A DNA stretch of 7,065 nucleotides from an uncultured Aquincola sp. (GTDB taxonomy: Bacteria > Pseudomonadota > Gammaproteobacteria > Burkholderiales > Burkholderiaceae), in the NCBI GenBank assembly GCA_937883885.1, contig CAKZXL010000267.1:1-7065 (forward strand), read 5' to 3'. The notes below the pieces were generated by a model. It had not been told where the DNA came from. It worked only from the letters and a program-made list of their open reading frames with translations, and made no database searches. Shown piece after piece: positions 5,817 to 7,065 of the stretch. Made by a program: the position numbers and the translations under genes. Each line of letters opens with the position of its first letter. Position 1 is the first letter of the stretch.

Positions 5817-7065
5817 AAGCGCGGCGATCGAACAAACGCGTCATCCGCTGCGCCCTGGCCCTGACGGCGGTGGCCGCGTGCTGGGCGCCTGTCGGCGGCC
5901 AGGCGCAGGTGCCGGCGGCCGGTGGTGACGCCGGCGCGGCGGGGGCGGGCGGTCGTGCCTTCGTCTTCACGCCCACGGTGGGCCTGCGTGAAACCTGGAC
6001 CGACAACTACCGGCTGACGACCGACGCGCAAAGCGATCTGGTCACCGAGGCCACGCTGGGTTTTCGGGCACTGGCCAACGGTCGGCGGCTGCGTGGCTCG
6101 GTGGACTACACGGCCACCGGCCTGGCCTACGCCCGGCATTCGGACGACAACGACATCCAGCACACGCTGTACGGCAACGGCACGGCCGAGCTGCTGGAAG
6201 ACCGCCTGTTCGTCGACCTGCGCGCGGCCGTCACGCAGCAGCAGATCTCGGCCTTCGGCACCACCTCCACCGACAACGCGCTGGCCAACCGCAACCGCAC
6301 CGAGAACCGCACGCTGTCCATCTCGCCGTACCTGAAGGGCCCGCTCGGCTCGCTGGCGCAGTACGAGCTGCGGCTCAACCGCGACACCACCAGCACCTCC
6401 AACTTCGGGGCCGGCAACTACACCACCACCGGCGCACGCCTGCTGGTGCGGGGCGGCGAGTCGCGCCGCAGCGCCGCCTGGTCCGTGGAAGGCAGTTCGC
6501 AGCAGGTGGACTACGAGCAGGGCAGCACCAGCCAGAACGACGTGCTGCGCGGCACGCTGAGCTTTCCGCTCACCTCTTCGCTGACGGGCACCGCCATCGC
6601 CGGCACCGAGCGCAACGACCTGCGCAGCGCCGACATGGAAAGCTCCACCATCAGCGGCGCCGAGCTGGCCTGGGTGCCCAGCGAGCGCACCAGCCTCACG
6701 GCCCGGGTGGAGAAGCGCTACTTCGGCACGTCGCATGCGGTGAATTTCAGCTTCCGCACGCCGCGCACGGTGTGGACCTTCACCGACAGCACCGATGCTT
6801 CCACGAACACCAACACGCCGGGCTCCACCCGGGGATCGGTGTACGACCTGCTCTTCACCCAGATGGCGTCGCAGTTCCCGGATCCGGTGCAGCGCGATGC
6901 CCAGGTGCGGGCCTTCCTGGCGGCCAACGGCATCAATCCCAACACGGTGGTCATCCCCGGCTTCCTGACCACCTCGCCCACGCTGCAGCGCACGCAGGCC
7001 CTGTCGCTGGCGCTGATGGGCCTGCGCACGACGGTGGTGTTCCAGGCCTCGCAGACCTCCACCGA
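5813..7065 (+). CDS. PEP-CTERM system-associated outer-membrane beta-barrel protein, N-terminal part (3' end outside window)
   Basis: The frame stays open for 417 codons from a GTG at 5813 to the right edge. It matches the PEP-CTERM system-associated outer membrane protein family (TIGR03016-like), which usually follows the tyrosine kinase in XrtA loci. A signal peptide is clear: a basic start (MKARRSNKR), a hydrophobic core (about 10-27) and a probable cut after GQA at residue 31. The mature part begins with FVFTPTVGLRETWTDNYRL and continues with alternating polar and hydrophobic strands rich in Thr, Ser, Asn and aromatics, as in outer-membrane barrels. A likely non-strand insert (about 343-395, YDLLFTQMASQFPDPVQRDAQ onwards) is helical in character. 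The GTG overlaps the kinase stop (GTGA), implying coupled translation. No ATG near the 5' end preserves the signal peptide, so the GTG start is well supported. Its role is probably polymer passage across the outer membrane; that is inferred. Confidence 0.85.
   Translation, partial: MKARRSNKRVIRCALALTAVAACWAPVGGQAQVPAAGGDAGAAGAGGRAFVFTPTVGLRETWTDNYRLTTDAQSDLVTEATLGFRALANGRRLRGSVDYTATGLAYARHSDDNDIQHTLYGNGTAELLEDRLFVDLRAAVTQQQISAFGTTSTDNALANRNRTENRTLSISPYLKGPLGSLAQYELRLNRDTTSTSNFGAGNYTTTGARLLVRGGESRRSAAWSVEGSSQQVDYEQGSTSQNDVLRGTLSFPLTSSLTGTAIAGTERNDLRSADMESSTISGAELAWVPSERTSLTARVEKRYFGTSHAVNFSFRTPRTVWTFTDSTDASTNTNTPGSTRGSVYDLLFTQMASQFPDPVQRDAQVRAFLAANGINPNTVVIPGFLTTSPTLQRTQALSLALMGLRTTVVFQASQTST

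Noticed and set aside
5747..6736. Minus-strand frame of 329 codons
   Set aside because: It is antisense to the barrel gene, which has a clear signal peptide and family match in the + frame.
2557..7065. Presence of an exosortase or a PEP-CTERM substrate in the window
   Set aside because: No multi-membrane exosortase and no C-terminal PEP motif with membrane segment and basic tail is seen. The XrtA link comes only from the family type and order of the four genes.

Overview
The window is about 70% G+C and codes almost entirely on the + strand. The gene families and their arrangement suggest a betaproteobacterium of the order Burkholderiales, possibly the Leptothrix/Rubrivivax/Aquincola group. 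That placement rests on family recognition and base composition, not on a database search.

Positions 1-2307 hold a two-gene DNA repair or DNA modification module. The first gene is the C-terminal part of a putative DNA modification/repair radical SAM protein; its iron-sulfur half lies upstream of the window. Nine bases later, in the same reading frame, comes a two-domain protein joining a DUF4130-type domain to a UdgX-type uracil-DNA glycosylase, whose R-loop histidine is expected to cross-link to abasic DNA.

Positions 2308-2556 are the only non-coding stretch of note. It holds two adjacent hairpins just after the glycosylase gene, a 44-base A/T-rich island that may carry a promoter, a strong hairpin in the presumed leader, and a good Shine-Dalgarno sequence before a TTG start.

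Positions 2557-7065 are the first four genes of an exopolysaccharide operon of the XrtA/PEP-CTERM (exosortase-associated) type: a short outer-membrane export lipoprotein, a Wzz-like chain-length determinant, a separate tyrosine autokinase, and a predicted outer-membrane beta-barrel that runs off the right edge. The spacings are 31 bases, 1 base and a 3-base overlap, so they are probably co-transcribed and partly translationally coupled. The likely division of labour is that the kinase and chain-length protein control polymer length at the inner membrane, while the short lipoprotein and the barrel carry the polymer through the periplasm and outer membrane.

The points most worth a second look are: the Gly-Tyr tail of the kinase, encoded by a slippage-prone 6/12-base repeat; the pairing of a short export lipoprotein with a beta-barrel, which fits a composite translocon; the UdgX fusion with a KRRLH loop and an apparent Cys-to-His change at an Fe-S ligand position; and the structured leader of the polysaccharide operon. 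No exosortase, PEP-CTERM substrate, RNA gene, mobile element or CRISPR array is visible.
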